From contig NZ_FRBP01000007.1 in assembly GCF_900142645.1 (NCBI RefSeq), positions 251,971-315,970 of the forward strand: DNA of 64,000 nucleotides, in the 5' to 3' direction. Both the position numbers and the translations under genes were made by a program. How positions within the stretch are numbered: position 1 is the first letter of the stretch; every line of letters begins with the position of its first letter. This DNA is from Eubacterium callanderi. Its GTDB lineage: Bacteria; Bacillota; Clostridia; Eubacteriales; Eubacteriaceae. Under the pieces are notes generated by a model. The model made no database searches, was not told the origin of the DNA, and saw nothing but the letters and a program-made list of their open reading frames with translations. This document shows, one piece after another, positions 19,935-27,976 of the stretch.

Positions 19935-19975
19935 GAACGCCGGGTGCATCTATCAAAGGATTGCATCCGGCGTTC
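19935..19975 (+). other. Long stem-loop between cargo genes
   Basis: A 14-bp stem with one wobble (GAACGCCGGGTGCA/TGCATCCGGCGTTC) just after the lipoprotein stop. No T-run follows, so it may stabilise or partly terminate the transcript. Confidence 0.6.
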
Positions 19976-20007
19976 TCAACTTAAAACAATAATTAGGAGG
20001 AACAATT

Positions 20008-20466
20008 ATGCTTACAATGAATGAAAAAGATAAAAATGAAATGCTGGAAGCCATTTTGAAGGAAAACGAAGCCTATCAGTGCAAGTTATGGGCGGTCATC
20101 ATGGCCGGAGCTGATACCTATGCACTGATTGGAGGACTTTCTACACTGACGGGGGGTGCTGCCGCTGCATTAGGCGCACTGAGCAATGCTTACTGCTATC
20201 TGGGAGTTACCGAGAAACACCTGAATATGGTCATTGTAAATTCCGTCAATGTCTCAAAAATTGAAAACCGGCTTTCTCTGCCCTTAAGCAGCATAACAAA
20301 GGCAGAAGTCAAGGGTGGGCTGCTGCCCGGAAGAAAAGTCGTAATGCTGCATTTTGGAAAAGAAAAAATGAAAATTTCTTTGATGAACAATGCGATTGGC
20401 TCTGATATTCAGGGGCAGAAAGAAAATGTTGAGATGTTCTGCCAGATTGTTTCCAAACTCGGATAA
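20008..20466 (+). CDS. Small protein with a possible bacterial PH-like domain (IME1 cargo)
   Basis: A 152-residue protein. Residues about 30-70 are glycine/alanine-rich and hydrophobic (GADTYALIGGLSTLTGGAAAALGALSNAYCYLG). The rest (LSLPLSSITKAEVKGGLLPGRKVVMLHFGKEKMKISL) has the alternating pattern of bacterial PH-like domains; this is inference only. ATG 20008 follows TTAGGAGG. It lies between two lipoprotein genes. Confidence 0.65.
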   Translation: MLTMNEKDKNEMLEAILKENEAYQCKLWAVIMAGADTYALIGGLSTLTGGAAAALGALSNAYCYLGVTEKHLNMVIVNSVNVSKIENRLSLPLSSITKAEVKGGLLPGRKVVMLHFGKEKMKISLMNNAIGSDIQGQKENVEMFCQIVSKLG

Positions 20467-20496
20467 CCAGTATTATAAAGTGAGAGGAATCAGAGT

Positions 20497-21084
20497 ATGA
20501 AAAAAATCTTAATTGTGTTATTAACTATGGTGTTGCTCCTTGCTGGATGCGGCAAAAATGGGGCTTCATCGCCACAATCTCCCTCTGATGAATCTGTGGC
20601 GGATCGGCAGAAACCCTCTTCTTCCGAAACCGAAATATCATCTGAAGATCATGCGATTCCCGGAAGTTATACCGTCCCGGAGGGATGGGAGAAATCTGAG
20701 AAGCATTCTACTGATTCGCAGATTTTCTACATAGAGGAAGGTCACGAAAATGATGAAAAGCCGGACAACATATCCATCCATGTAGGAAAGAACAAATATA
20801 GTCTGGAGGAGCATGAGCAGTTCCGGGATGCGATCGTCCAACAGATTTTGATGCAGCTGGATGGTATTGAAGCTCAACTGAACGGGGATGGAACCTATAC
20901 CGAGCAGGGAGATCTGCTTTATATCTTTACCATCGACGAGGGCGATATTGTCACCACGCAATACTATATTGTAAGGGATTACGGGTTCTGCCTGATCCAG
21001 CTTACAAATTTCAGCGGATCAGAAACCACGGAACAGGCCGCCAGGGACATGGTAGATAGCTTTGTTTGGGATACAGAAGGATAA
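20497..21084 (+). CDS. Lipoprotein (IME1 cargo)
   Basis: A 195-residue lipoprotein. The signal peptide MKKILIVLLTMVLLLAGC has its lipobox Cys at residue 18, then a low-complexity Ser/Pro/Glu linker to about residue 50. The mature domain ends GSETTEQAARDMVDSFVW, a pattern seen in PsbP/DUF-type domains that follow lipoboxes in Firmicutes; assignment is tentative. Exported and membrane-anchored. Confidence 0.72.
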   Translation: MKKILIVLLTMVLLLAGCGKNGASSPQSPSDESVADRQKPSSSETEISSEDHAIPGSYTVPEGWEKSEKHSTDSQIFYIEEGHENDEKPDNISIHVGKNKYSLEEHEQFRDAIVQQILMQLDGIEAQLNGDGTYTEQGDLLYIFTIDEGDIVTTQYYIVRDYGFCLIQLTNFSGSETTEQAARDMVDSFVWDTEG

Positions 21085-21124
21085 ATTGACACAGGAACCG
21101 TGATTTTATAGGAAAACGACGAAG

Positions 21125-22330
21125 ATGGAGAAACGAAAACTTTCAGGAAAAACAATTTTGAAGCTGGCAGGGGCACTTTTGACTTTGGCTTATTTGGGAT
21201 TTTGCCTCTATGCAGGTATTACCGGGAAATTTCCGAATATGCACAGAGTCGAGCATGTGATGCGTTTTGGCGACCTTAAAAACTGGGTGTCTGGCGGGAT
21301 ATCGGCTGTGATGATTTTTGCCCTGTGTATTACTTCTGCGCTCAATGACCTCAATCTCCAGAAGGGACGCAAAAAATCATTTTTACCGTTTTTTCTTACT
21401 ATGATTTTGCCAATTATCCTTTTACTGCTTTTGGAGTCTTATCTGGATATTGGTTGGATCGGGATTGCCCTTTATGCCGGTATTGCAGTTTTTCTATTTG
21501 GAGTTGCATGGACTCCACAACTGTTGAATCAGTGGATCGCCCGCCGACTTTTGCGTGATGAACCTATGAGCGGCAAACAACAGGTACAGATCATTGAATG
21601 GATTCATTTTCATCCGCTGAAAAAGCTGCTGATTTTCGGGCTGTGGGGCTTTGGCGTCGTGCTGGTTCTGCGTGGCATCTGGGTAACGGCAACTGGAAAA
21701 ATCGAAATGGACGGAGAGCTTTTCTTGTTTTTACTTGGTACAGCAGTTCTGGTTGTGGCGCTGTTTCAGAAAATGAGACGCTATATCTGCGCGCCTTACC
21801 GGAACATACCGGTACTGAATCAGATTCTCAGCAAAAATCAGCTGGAGCTACTGCTGGATGGAGAACATTTTGAACCAATAGAGTTTGAAGATGAGGGCAT
21901 GAAAAAGTATCTGGAAATATACCAAAGCCAGAACTGGATGCTGATTGGCGGTAAGCTGCTCTCAAAAAAGCTGGCTTTATGGTTCACAATGAATCGGTTC
22001 AGAAACCATACTTCCTTGAAGGTACTTTACCTGAACGGCATGACTGCCAAAGCGACAGTCGATCTGGATATTCGAGGGGACCGGTACAAGGAGTTTACTG
22101 CTGTGCTGAAAGAATTGATTGGATACGAAGGCACACTTAAACTGTATGAAAAAGAAGAACAGCTGGCACAGAAATTTGCGTCTTTTTTCCCAGAGCAAAC
22201 TTCCGAACAGGACCGTGTCGCTGCTTTTCTTTCTCAGGATGTGACGCTGATCCGGCAGGATTACATTCAGACCTTCTCTCCGCCGCCAGATTCCCGAAAG
22301 AAAAAACGGAGTAGACGGGAACGGGAATAA
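21125..22330 (+). CDS. Membrane protein with long cytoplasmic C-terminal domain (IME1 cargo)
   Basis: A 401-residue protein. Six or so membrane segments lie in the first 215 residues (for example 15-32, 58-75, 90-105, 110-130, 168-185, 198-212). A soluble domain of about 180 residues follows, with a very basic end KKKRSRRERE. No motif recognised. It follows the lipoprotein by 40 bases and appears to belong to the same envelope gene cluster. Confidence 0.7.
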   Translation: MEKRKLSGKTILKLAGALLTLAYLGFCLYAGITGKFPNMHRVEHVMRFGDLKNWVSGGISAVMIFALCITSALNDLNLQKGRKKSFLPFFLTMILPIILLLLLESYLDIGWIGIALYAGIAVFLFGVAWTPQLLNQWIARRLLRDEPMSGKQQVQIIEWIHFHPLKKLLIFGLWGFGVVLVLRGIWVTATGKIEMDGELFLFLLGTAVLVVALFQKMRRYICAPYRNIPVLNQILSKNQLELLLDGEHFEPIEFEDEGMKKYLEIYQSQNWMLIGGKLLSKKLALWFTMNRFRNHTSLKVLYLNGMTAKATVDLDIRGDRYKEFTAVLKELIGYEGTLKLYEKEEQLAQKFASFFPEQTSEQDRVAAFLSQDVTLIRQDYIQTFSPPPDSRKKKRSRRERE

Positions 22331-22399
22331 AATATTTTCTTCATTTTTCAATGGAGAAAGGCTTACAAAAATAAAGAGAATTTAACTTGGGGGTTACCT

Positions 22400-22945
22400 A
22401 TGAACTATGATATGAATATGATTAAATACCGCAAAAATGGTTTTTTTAGAATTGCAGCAGCTATTCTGATTATCTGTTTTACACTATTGGGGCTTACCGC
22501 TTGCGCCGGTACTACTGACAGCAAAGATAATAACGATGATAATGCACTGATACAAGGAACATGGGAAATAGATACCGGCTCTGGTGCTGGTTATAAATTC
22601 GTTGACGATAAGTTTATGTGGTTAAAATCCATCGAGAATGTTAACGATAACTACTGGTACGGAGATGTTGAGTATTATAAAGGTGCTGAAGCAATGGATA
22701 TAGCAGGACTAACAGAGGAGGAACTTAAGAGCAGCCTGCCAGGTCTTAAACCTGAAAACATTTTTGTAACAAAATTAGATCCCGAAAAAATCATTACCGA
22801 TGGTGAGGATAAAACTGCTACCAATATGAACGACCAAACCTTATGGACTCGCTTATGGCTTATTGAAGAAAATGAGGACAGTGTTGCTGCGGTAGTGTTT
22901 GATTTAGAAACTTTTAGTATGGAGAGCTACACTAAAGTTAAGTAA
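22400..22945 (+). CDS. Small lipoprotein (IME1 cargo, AT-rich)
   Basis: A 181-residue lipoprotein. After a charged N terminus a hydrophobic stretch ends in LTAC (Cys near residue 35), then an Asp/Asn-rich linker and a domain starting IQGTWEIDTGSGAGYKFVDDKF, as in small lipocalin-like Firmicutes lipoproteins. ATG 22400 follows a weak site; ATG 22412 would also keep the signal. Base composition is poorer in GC than the genes before it, hinting at a separate origin. Confidence 0.68.
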   Translation: MNYDMNMIKYRKNGFFRIAAAILIICFTLLGLTACAGTTDSKDNNDDNALIQGTWEIDTGSGAGYKFVDDKFMWLKSIENVNDNYWYGDVEYYKGAEAMDIAGLTEEELKSSLPGLKPENIFVTKLDPEKIITDGEDKTATNMNDQTLWTRLWLIEENEDSVAAVVFDLETFSMESYTKVK

Positions 22946-23004
22946 AAAACAAAAATTAGAAGTTGTGTAATTGAAATGTCACAGATGTATTGGGAGAAAG
23001 TGTT

Positions 23005-23418
23005 ATGGTTGGGTTTAAAGTGAAGTATTATTGGTTTCAAATAGGAAGTGAAGATTTTTTATTTTCATTTTTTTCAACGGTTGCTTATAATTTGGAAAAT
23101 AAAAAATGGGGAACTAAATTTCCAGTCATTATGAACGAATTGTATTTAGGTGAATTAAATAGTTCCCGTATTCCTGAAGCTATCAATGAATTGGAACAGA
23201 TGAAGCAAGGATTAGCAAAATATTCTCCAAATAAAGTAATATGGAATATAAAAAATCTATCTGCCCAGCCACCGTGGGGAACAAATATCAGCGATGATAT
23301 AACCGATTTATCAAATTATTTTGTTACAAGTGACGGTGAGGATTTTATTACAATTTTCAATCATGCCTTGCTAAAAGCAGAAGAACTTAATTGTGCACTA
23401 AAAATAACAAGTATTTGA
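23005..23418 (+). CDS. Imm70-family immunity protein
   Basis: A 137-residue protein whose start (MVGFKVKYYWFQIGSEDFLFSFFSTVAYNLE) and middle (KFPVIMNELYLGEL) match the Imm70 family of polymorphic-toxin immunity proteins. Such proteins normally bind and neutralise a cognate secreted toxin. No toxin gene is adjacent, so it is an orphan that may protect against toxins of competing strains. ATG 23005 is preferred over 22990 because the family begins there. AT-rich, last gene of IME1. Confidence 0.75.
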   Translation: MVGFKVKYYWFQIGSEDFLFSFFSTVAYNLENKKWGTKFPVIMNELYLGELNSSRIPEAINELEQMKQGLAKYSPNKVIWNIKNLSAQPPWGTNISDDITDLSNYFVTSDGEDFITIFNHALLKAEELNCALKITSI

Positions 23419-23483
23419 TATTTACACAACCCCAGTTTGTATAACTGGCAACCCAACCACAATTAAATATTCACAGCTCTACT

Positions 23484-23517
23484 AAGCAGGAGATCCGAAA
23501 AGGTCTCCTGCTTTTTT
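23484..23517 (+). terminator. Strong terminator at the right side of IME1
   Basis: Perfect 10-bp stem AAGCAGGAGA/TCTCCTGCTT with a ten-base loop and T-run. It shields the ICE genes beyond from IME1 transcription. Confidence 0.9.
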
Positions 23518-23613
23518 GCACCCTAAATTAAATGTATCACAGCTAAAACTATCGAAAACAAAATAGGCAGATACCATAAAAGAAGTTTTTCTTTGGATAG
23601 TGCTTGTCTTTTT

Positions 23614-23639
23614 TGAATTCATCACTTGACATTGTGGCA
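23614..23639 (-). repeat. IME1 right terminal inverted repeat
   Basis: Inverted counterpart of 9050-9075 (18 of 26 identical), ending two bases before the right GA at 23642-23643. Nothing else is recognised between the terminator at 23517 and this repeat. Confidence 0.7.
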
Positions 23640-23641
23640 AA

Positions 23642-23869
23642 GAGCTTATGAGCCAAGATGAAATTACAGTCATGGATGGCGGTAAATGTATTTTTCAGCT
23701 TCGTGGTGTCAGACCTTTTCTATCAGATAAATTCGATATTACAAAGCATAAGAACTATAAGCTACTGGAGGATTATAATAAGAAAAATTTGTTTGACATA
23801 GAAAGCTATATGAAGCGAAAAGGAAAAGCAAAATTAAATAGAGAGACGGTTATTACAAGAATGCAGTAA
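23642..23869 (+). CDS. virD4: VirD4 coupling protein, 3' fragment beyond IME1
   Basis: The 75 codons from GAG 23642 encode ELMSQDEITVMDGGKCIFQL... to the stop at 23869, the conserved C terminus of CTn-type VirD4 proteins. They are in frame with the last native codon at 9043-9045 if one copy of GA is kept. Translation could start only at ATG 23648 and would give a 73-residue peptide lacking all ATPase motifs. It is a displaced gene end rather than an independent gene. Confidence 0.88.
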   Translation, partial: ELMSQDEITVMDGGKCIFQLRGVRPFLSDKFDITKHKNYKLLEDYNKKNLFDIESYMKRKGKAKLNRETVITRMQ

Positions 23870-23969
23870 GTCTTAAAAAGATTTGCTGTTTTTTTATTCA
23901 AAATCAGGAGGCAAGATGATAAGGATCAGAAATCCCACTTAAACGAAAACTAAATAGTAAGAGTATCAG

Positions 23970-24002
23970 CGATTGGAAAAGAAAAACTCCAGTCGTTTTT
24001 TT
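23970..24002 (+). terminator. Terminator after virD4
   Basis: CGATTGGA/TCCAGTCG stem with one wobble and seven T, between virD4 and the SSB-like gene. Confidence 0.7.
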
Positions 24003-24028
24003 ATTGAAATGAAAAGGAGAAATTTTTA

Positions 24029-24340
24029 ATGAAGCAAGAAATGATTAACATCAACGCCAACTTAGTGGCAGAACCTACTTTCTCAAGTTTTGAAAAAGAG
24101 GGTGAAGAAGTAGAAGTTGTAAACTTTACGCTTGTAAAGAAGTACGGTAAAGGCAAGGAGTACATCAATTGTGCAGCCTATGGAGAAAAATCGGAGAAAG
24201 CAAAGGACTTTGAAAAAGGCGATTTGATTCATATCTTTGGTTACTTTAAGAAGCGTGAAAAAGAGGGAAAGACTTACAAAAACTTTGTAGTTAAGTCATA
24301 TAACAAGATTGAAAAGAAAGAAGAAAGCGAGGAGGAATAA
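24029..24340 (+). CDS. SSB-like OB-fold protein of the ICE
   Basis: A 103-residue single-stranded-DNA-binding-like protein: INANLVAEPTFSSFE, VVNFTLVKKYG and YINCAAYGEKSEKAKDFEKGDLIHIFGYFKKRE are OB-fold strands typical of element-encoded SSB. The acidic tail (EESEEE) fits a partner-binding tip. It may coat transferred or replicating single strands. A longer relative with the same core lies at 55899-56558. Confidence 0.8.
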   Translation: MKQEMININANLVAEPTFSSFEKEGEEVEVVNFTLVKKYGKGKEYINCAAYGEKSEKAKDFEKGDLIHIFGYFKKREKEGKTYKNFVVKSYNKIEKKEESEEE

Positions 24341-24343
24341 ATT

Positions 24344-24502
24344 ATGGAATTTTTTACACAGGCAGTTAATGTATTAAAGATTTTGGTAATGGCAGTAGGT
24401 GCAGGACTTGGAGCATGGGGTGTTATCAACCTGATGGAAGGATATGGCAATGACAATCCAGGTGCAAAATCTCAAGGTATTAAGCAGTTGATGGCTAATT
24501 AA
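24344..24502 (+). CDS. Maff2-family membrane protein, 5' part interrupted by IME2
   Basis: 52 codons from ATG 24344 (GGAGGAAT upstream): a hydrophobic segment ILVMAVGAGLGAWGVINLMEGYG, then NDNPGAKSQGIKQLMA, typical of the Maff2 family of small pilin-sized membrane proteins between SSB and VirB6 in CTn elements. The native frame continues at 35115-35183; the last codon before the stop (AAT) already belongs to IME2. The product lacks its second membrane segment. Confidence 0.82.
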   Translation: MEFFTQAVNVLKILVMAVGAGLGAWGVINLMEGYGNDNPGAKSQGIKQLMAN

Positions 24503-24565
24503 AGGGAACAAAAAGAAAGGAAAAGCACAATCCAGACGGTATCAGCGGCAGTCCACAAGAATAAA

Positions 24566-24594
24566 TTGTGATTTCACAAGATTGGTGCTATAAT
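24566..24594 (+). promoter_or_regulatory. Sigma-A promoter at the left end of IME2
   Basis: TTGTGA (24566-24571), 17-base spacer, TATAAT (24589-24594). It lies just inside the left end and reads into the HTH and tnpV genes. A perfect GC-rich hairpin (24611-24628) follows in the leader. Confidence 0.75.
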
Positions 24595-24610
24595 AAGAGA
24601 AAAGTTCCTG

Positions 24611-24628
24611 CCGGGGCAGCCGCCCCGG
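24611..24628 (+). other. GC-rich hairpin in the 5' leader
   Basis: CCGGGGC-AGCC-GCCCCGG, perfect 7-bp stem about 15 bases after the -10 box and 30 bases before the HTH start; no T-run, so an attenuator or mRNA-stabilising stem is more likely than a terminator. Confidence 0.6.
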
Positions 24629-24657
24629 TGGTATGGATAGGAAGGCGGGAAAGCAAT

Positions 24658-24930
24658 ATGCACATCAGCTATAAACCACTCTGGCATACACTGTTAGAGC
24701 GTGATATGAGAAAAGAAGATTTAAGGCTTGCTGCTGGTATGACAACGAATATGATTGCCAACATGAGCAAAGAGGGAAAGCACATCAGCATGGATACATT
24801 AGCCCGTATCTGCGAAACGCTGAATTGTGAGATTACCGATGTAATTGAGTTAGTACCAGACGAGCCTGCTTCCACAGGAGGTAAGGAACATGAGCGAATT
24901 AAAACCAAGAATAACAGAAAACGGAATTGA
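24658..24930 (+). CDS. Small XRE-like HTH regulator (IME2)
   Basis: A 90-residue protein of the YozG-like type: MHISYKPLWHTLLERDMRKEDLRLAAGMTTNMIANMSKEGKHISMDTLARICETLNCEITDVIE is a compact Cro/CI helix-turn-helix domain filling most of the protein. ATG 24658 follows GGAAGGCGGG; the frame upstream to 24568 lacks a ribosome site. It overlaps tnpV by 41 bases and probably controls its own operon. Confidence 0.8.
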   Translation: MHISYKPLWHTLLERDMRKEDLRLAAGMTTNMIANMSKEGKHISMDTLARICETLNCEITDVIELVPDEPASTGGKEHERIKTKNNRKRN

Positions 24931-25267
24931 TTATATCCTTGTTGGAGATTACTACATCCCGGACTTGAAACTGCCGGAGGAACACCGCCCTATTGGAAAG
25001 TATGGATGGATGCACCGGGAATATTTAAGAGAAGTCCACCCAGTCAGATTGAACACATTGACCTTGACCGGGGAATTTTGGACATACCTTGCTGACCTGA
25101 ACGAACAGGCACAGAATCGGTTAGATACCATCATGGAGCAGATGAAAGCCGCCGAGGGTGTGACAGAGGAATTGAAGCGAACCCAACAAATGGAATGGGT
25201 GCAGCGTTGCAATAACATTCACAACCGGGCAGAAGAAATTGTTTTGCATGAGATGATTTATTCATAA
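24890..25267 (+). CDS. tnpV: TnpV-like transposon protein (IME2)
   Basis: A 125-residue TnpV relative with [45 protein letters not shown] and EEIVLHEMIYS. It is clearly homologous to the IME1 copy at 9147-9530. ATG 24890 follows GGAGGTAAGG. Function unknown; it marks the left side of both elements. Confidence 0.85.
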   Translation: MSELKPRITENGIDYILVGDYYIPDLKLPEEHRPIGKYGWMHREYLREVHPVRLNTLTLTGEFWTYLADLNEQAQNRLDTIMEQMKAAEGVTEELKRTQQMEWVQRCNNIHNRAEEIVLHEMIYS

Positions 25268-25352
25268 TGGTATGGTAGAATAATTGTTTACTTTATATGG
25301 TAGTGAAAAATAACAAAGAAAATTTTATAAGGGTGAATATAGGAGAAACAAT

Positions 25353-25814
25353 ATGAAAAATACTAAGAGATTTTTGATGGAGCAATTTTATACTTGCCTC
25401 AAGAATAATTTGATAGATTTAGAACTTGATTTTTATAGTGAGGAGGATTTTTATGAATACTTAGAGGTGAGGGACGAAAAAATATTTGATAGAAAATGGT
25501 TGGAGATTCATGCGGAGATAAGCTTATTAGAAAACAAAATTGAAAATAAAGATTTGATAGAATCTATTTGTGAAGAAGTATATATGAAAGTGATGAGCTT
25601 TTCTGGTGTGGAGGATCTGGCTGCGTGTATTTCTGATGATTTTGAACTTATATTTAAAGCTTTAGATGTAGATTATAACAATCGGTGGTTAAATGGCATG
25701 ATGGTAATGTATTTAGACGATAGGTTTCCGAATGATGCTGATGAAATTGAAGAGGAAGGAACAGAGGAAAGTATTAAATCTCAGTTAGAGAAATATTTAA
25801 AAATAAAATCATAA
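25353..25814 (+). CDS. Unknown acidic protein (IME2 cargo)
   Basis: A 153-residue, acidic, helical protein without membrane segments (VYMKVMSFSGVEDLAACISDDFELIFKALDVDYNNRWLNGMMVMYL). No family recognised. It is AT-rich unlike the surrounding IME2 genes, so it was probably acquired separately. Its size and acidity are like many small immunity proteins, but that is a guess. ATG 25353 follows TAGGAGAAAC. Confidence 0.6.
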   Translation: MKNTKRFLMEQFYTCLKNNLIDLELDFYSEEDFYEYLEVRDEKIFDRKWLEIHAEISLLENKIENKDLIESICEEVYMKVMSFSGVEDLAACISDDFELIFKALDVDYNNRWLNGMMVMYLDDRFPNDADEIEEEGTEESIKSQLEKYLKIKS

Positions 25815-25882
25815 CCACAAAAGATAGCGGAGAAGAAGGTGTCTTAGGAGAAAATTGTCTTATTGATTGTTCTCAAATTCCT

Positions 25883-26065
25883 ATGATTTATTGTAATTAT
25901 GATACACACGATGTTGTAGATATAACTCTTGATGATTTACAGGTTGGGGACGAAATCATTTTGACTATTCGGAGTTCGGAAATAGAAAATCATCAAAAGG
26001 AAGATAACAATAAAGCAAAAATAGAAGTTGAACAATTACAATTAGGCACACAAAGAATTAAATAA
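25883..26065 (+). CDS. Small hypothetical protein, possibly a gene remnant
   Basis: 60 codons from ATG 25883 (IYCNYDTHDVVDITLDDLQVGDEIILTIRSSEIE ...). The same frame stays open upstream with protein-like sequence (TTKDSGEEGVLGENCLIDCSQ from 25814) but without any start codon. This suggests the 3' end of a longer gene whose 5' part was lost when it was joined to the preceding gene. No ribosome site at 25883. Confidence 0.4.
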   Translation: MIYCNYDTHDVVDITLDDLQVGDEIILTIRSSEIENHQKEDNNKAKIEVEQLQLGTQRIK

Positions 26066-26109
26066 TTTCAAGTTTGCCATTTTGAATTTTAACTGAATAT
26101 CCACAGCAC

Positions 26110-26156
26110 AAACCGTTGTTACATGGAAACTAAGAAACCATGCAACAGCGGTTTTT
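26110..26156 (+). terminator. Terminator at the end of the left IME2 operon
   Basis: 17-bp stem with two wobbles (26110-26126 with 26138-26154) and a T-run; it separates the left operon from the convergent XRE gene. Confidence 0.75.
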
Positions 26157-26158
26157 CT

Positions 26159-26965
26159 TTATCGTTTTTTCCTCTGGCTGATAGGCGTTCCCATTTTCTT
26201 TGATTTTTTGAGAATCCGAATGAGCCAGCGAAATTCTTCGTCTGACAGATTTTTATAGTTGATGCCGAGCTGCTTGCAGTAAAGAACAACCAGCTTTTCA
26301 TCCCGGCTGCCCTTGAAATTTTCGACCGCTTCCAGATTTTCTTTCAGTTCATCGGCAACGGTGGTCTGGGGCGCACTCTCACTGTCCTTTTTGTGGTTTT
26401 CCCGAATATCCCGGATAATAAGGTTGAGATCATCCCGTACCATGTGACTGAAATATTCATCATCGCTGATATGTGCGGCTTGCAGCACTTTCAAATGGGG
26501 GTCATCTTCGCCGGGGCGATACCGTTCAATGATTTCATGCCGGACGGTATCGACAAGGGCGTTGAGGTTCTGAATCTGCATGGTGGCAATCCCATCCACA
26601 TAAATCTCAATGTCCGCAAGAAACTTGATAAAGTCCTTATGGGTGGCAAGTTCGCAGAGCAGACGGTTGTTAATCCGACCGTTTTTCAGAAGTGCCACCA
26701 TTTCATCGCTCAAATGCAGCTCCCTTAATGGCGTGTTGATCTCCGCCCGGTTCTCTGTCCGGCAAAAGAGATAATCGAGGGACACCCCATAAAAATCTGC
26801 CAGCAGGATAAGGTTGCCATGATTGATTTCCTTATAGTCGTCTTTTTCATAACTGCCAAGAGCCGATTTTGAAATACCCGTTTGCTCAGCCAGTTCTTCC
26901 AGTTTTAATCCTTTGTTTAATCGTAAATCTTTTAGCCGTTCCTGTATTGTAGTAGCTCCGTTCAT
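26159..26965 (-). CDS. XRE-family transcriptional regulator (IME2)
   Basis: A 268-residue homologue of the IME1 regulator: N-terminal helix-turn-helix (LKLEELAEQTGISKSALGSYEKDDYKE), then a helical domain with NNRLLCELATHKDFIKFLADIEIYVDGIA and a basic end SQRKKR. ATG 26965 is taken by alignment with the IME1 protein. It faces away from the leader and relaxase genes. The shared TTCCG-N4-CGTGGAAA site in its promoter points to autoregulation. Confidence 0.85.
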   Translation of the reverse strand: MNGATTIQERLKDLRLNKGLKLEELAEQTGISKSALGSYEKDDYKEINHGNLILLADFYGVSLDYLFCRTENRAEINTPLRELHLSDEMVALLKNGRINNRLLCELATHKDFIKFLADIEIYVDGIATMQIQNLNALVDTVRHEIIERYRPGEDDPHLKVLQAAHISDDEYFSHMVRDDLNLIIRDIRENHKKDSESAPQTTVADELKENLEAVENFKGSRDEKLVVLYCKQLGINYKNLSDEEFRWLIRILKKSKKMGTPISQRKKR

Positions 26966-27010
26966 TGAAGCAGTTCCCCCTTTTTGACAACATATATAAC
27001 CGTTGAATTG

Positions 27011-27042
27011 ATTATACCATATCAATTCCGCAATCGTGGAAA
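27011..27042 (-). promoter_or_regulatory. Promoter and operator of the IME2 XRE gene
   Basis: Minus-strand TATAAT (27016-27011) with the conserved site TTCCG-N4-CGTGGAAA at 27026-27042, as in front of the IME1 regulator. Confidence 0.65.
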
Positions 27043-27449
27043 TTTTTGATTTTTGCCCTTAATTCCTACTTTGTGGACATACGGCACAGGGCACAAAAAT
27101 GTTCTATGATACAGGTAGTTCATCGATGGATTATTCCAATCGAATGACCAGCCTGTGTGGGATATGCTTCCCCGGCGATGTAGTGCCATGACTTTTGGCA
27201 GGGATATGGAGGAACCCTTACCAAAACGAGCATACCAAAGGGAGCGATACGCCGCTGTGAGATTCAGGGGAGGAACGACACCGGGGAGAACTGGCGAACT
27301 GACACCGAAATGATACCGAAACACGACAATCTGATAGGGGGATAGTCTACCCTATCGCTGATGCTTCGGGAGATTTTAGGCGGCTCTATGGCTGTAATTT
27401 TGCCGAAAATCGCCCCGAAACTATACACGAAAACGGGAGGAAGCGCAAT
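27043..27449 (+). other. Conserved non-coding leader of IME2
   Basis: 407 bases without a convincing gene. GGACATACGG (27075-27084) lies 33 bases from the operator exactly as in IME1, and a GAGC ... ACCAAAGGG ... CGATACGC block near 27222 matches IME1 near 10648. A perfect GATAGGG/CCCTATC hairpin is near 27332-27356. It may be a leader RNA or contain the promoter for the rightward genes; no clear -10 box was found. Confidence 0.45.
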
Positions 27450-27638
27450 ATGCCGAGAATGAGCAAAAAGAGGAAGCATGAGCTTTCCTTTTACCTCAAT
27501 GACCGGGGGCGTGTCACTTACAACGAATTATGCCGGAAATGCCAGCATGGGTGCAAGCAGAGCTTCCGGGCGGTTGTGATTGACTGCCCCCGTTATTTAT
27601 CCAAACGAGCAAAGAAAAAGGAGGAACACACCGAATGA
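27450..27638 (+). CDS. Small cysteine-containing protein (IME2)
   Basis: A 62-residue basic protein with four cysteines in two clusters (CRKCQHGC ... VIDCPRY), suggesting a small zinc-binding domain. ATG 27450 follows GGGAGGAAG. It overlaps the next gene by four bases. Short proteins of this kind often open the transfer operon of such elements; function unknown. Confidence 0.7.
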   Translation: MPRMSKKRKHELSFYLNDRGRVTYNELCRKCQHGCKQSFRAVVIDCPRYLSKRAKKKEEHTE

Positions 27639-27976
27639 ATTTTGAATTTATGACGATAGACACACCATTGCCGCCCTGTATGCCATTCCCCAGAGCGTTG
27701 ACAGGATTTCCAGTCAGCAGCACCGCAAAGGTCATGTATTGCCGGATGCTGGACGCTATGCTATCCAAAGGGCAGGAGGACGAGAACGGAATCCTGTTTG
27801 TCTGCTTCCCTGTTACAGCCATTGCCGCAGTCTTGTCCCGCAGCCCCATGACGGTCAAGCGTTCTTTGAATGAACTGGAAATCGCCGGACTTATCATGCG
27901 GGTGCGTCAGGGAGTTGGAGAACCAAACAGGATTTATGTGCTGATGCCGGGAAAGGAGGACGCTGCCCTTGCCTGA
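27635..27976 (+). CDS. Winged-helix replication/regulatory protein (IME2)
   Basis: A 113-residue protein. The pattern VSSTAKVMYCRMLDAMLSKG ... FPVTAIAAVLSRSPMTVKRSLNELEIAGLIMRVRQGVGEPNRIYVL is a winged helix as in RepA_N initiators (compare residues 20-110 of the ICE RepA). It may bind an origin or act as a regulator. Coupled to its neighbours by overlaps of four and eight bases. Confidence 0.75.
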   Translation: MNFEFMTIDTPLPPCMPFPRALTGFPVSSTAKVMYCRMLDAMLSKGQEDENGILFVCFPVTAIAAVLSRSPMTVKRSLNELEIAGLIMRVRQGVGEPNRIYVLMPGKEDAALA

